Assembly (NCBI GenBank): GCA_036925085.1
Contig: JAUPFP010000016.1
Coordinates: 4,406,903-4,470,902 of the forward strand
Direction: 5' to 3'
Source of the DNA: Brachycybe producta
Taxonomy: Eukaryota > Arthropoda > Diplopoda > Playtdesmida > Andrognathidae
DNA: 64,000 nucleotides
The notes beneath the pieces are model-generated. The model saw only the letters and a program-made list of their open reading frames with translations. It did not search any database and had not been told where the DNA came from. The position numbers and the translations under genes were made by a program. Below, in pieces: positions 63,518 to 64,000 of this stretch. The number at the start of each line of letters is the position of its first letter. Positions within the stretch are counted from its first letter, which is position 1.

Positions 63518-64000
63518 CTAATCTTGTATCCATTATTACCTGGAGAAAGTGACCATTAGGTTGTATGTGGACACAATATTTCCAATTTTCAACGCTGTTT
63601 TCATCTGGTTCTAAGTTGGAATAGAGACGAATAGAAGCATAATTTATATGGAATTTGCGTTGGCTCCAGTTCAAAGATCTGGAATGCAGATTAAAAATAA
63701 ACTTTCCCCAATTATGATATTGAATGAGGCATTTGCTTATAATGTATATAGAAGTAGATGATGGAGAGAGCATTCTTTTTTATTGTTGCAAATCATAATT
63801 TATAACGTTCGCCATTTACAGTATGTGTGTGTGTGCATTGATTGTATTATGGTTCCCGCATTTGATCAATAATTATTGCGTCCGGGTTCTATTCATTCTA
63901 TATTTGTGTGTGTTTTTTTATTATATATTCAACACAATAATGGGTTTTATGTATATATAGTTACCATCAAGACTGAAAAAATAATTATTCCTCGCAATTA
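63518..64000. other. Non-coding stretch
   Basis: Nothing recognisable beyond a short TG run near 63824. Confidence 0.5.

Overview
This is an AT-rich animal nuclear genome window (by eye about two thirds A+T) with one protein-coding gene that can be assembled with confidence, surrounded by and riddled with small DNA transposons. The gene is a multi-exon chitin synthase on the + strand, of the arthropod CHS1/krotzkopf verkehrt type. Its arthropod hallmarks are CATMWHET, LDGDIDF, EDRW, QRRRW, SWGTREV, a coiled coil after the catalytic core, and a tandem pair of alternative exons. The organism is therefore an arthropod. Alternative CHS1 exons and the heavy MITE and microsatellite load would suit a crustacean or another pancrustacean, but the sequence does not settle the species.

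Layout. Bases 1-22159 hold no recognisable coding exon. They are AT-rich intergenic or upstream sequence with several families of short foldback elements, a TA microsatellite near 6.8 kb and minisatellite-like tracts. Bases 22160-36303 hold the chitin synthase: 20 coding exons, one present as two alternative versions (14a and 14b), each 306 bp. The reading frame is kept across every junction, giving 1,620 codons before the TGA from the first visible codon, or 1,597 from the first in-frame ATG. The order is N-terminal membrane segments, family-2 glycosyltransferase core, membrane cluster, coiled coil, last membrane segments and a basic tail. Short introns (75-206 bp) look plain; long ones (460-1083 bp) mostly carry MITEs, a minisatellite or a mariner relic, so transposons appear to have inflated the gene.

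Bases 36304-64000 are again non-genic as far as I can tell. They hold nested transposons, GC-rich foldback MITEs with promoter-like motifs, pogo-like and hAT-like elements, a non-LTR reverse transcriptase relic containing two striking palindromes, and scattered matches to the CTCF core motif, four of them phased at about 50 bp in one orientation.

The main biological points are the equal-length, phase-0 alternative exons 14a/14b, whose 147-bp separating intron is itself open in frame; the population of about 18 copies of one foldback MITE family, several split by later insertions that give a relative dating; and the spread of regulatory-type motifs (CTCF-like, CRE, GC box, CCAAT) by foldback elements. 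No tRNA, rRNA or CRISPR was recognised. All motif and identity counts were made by eye.
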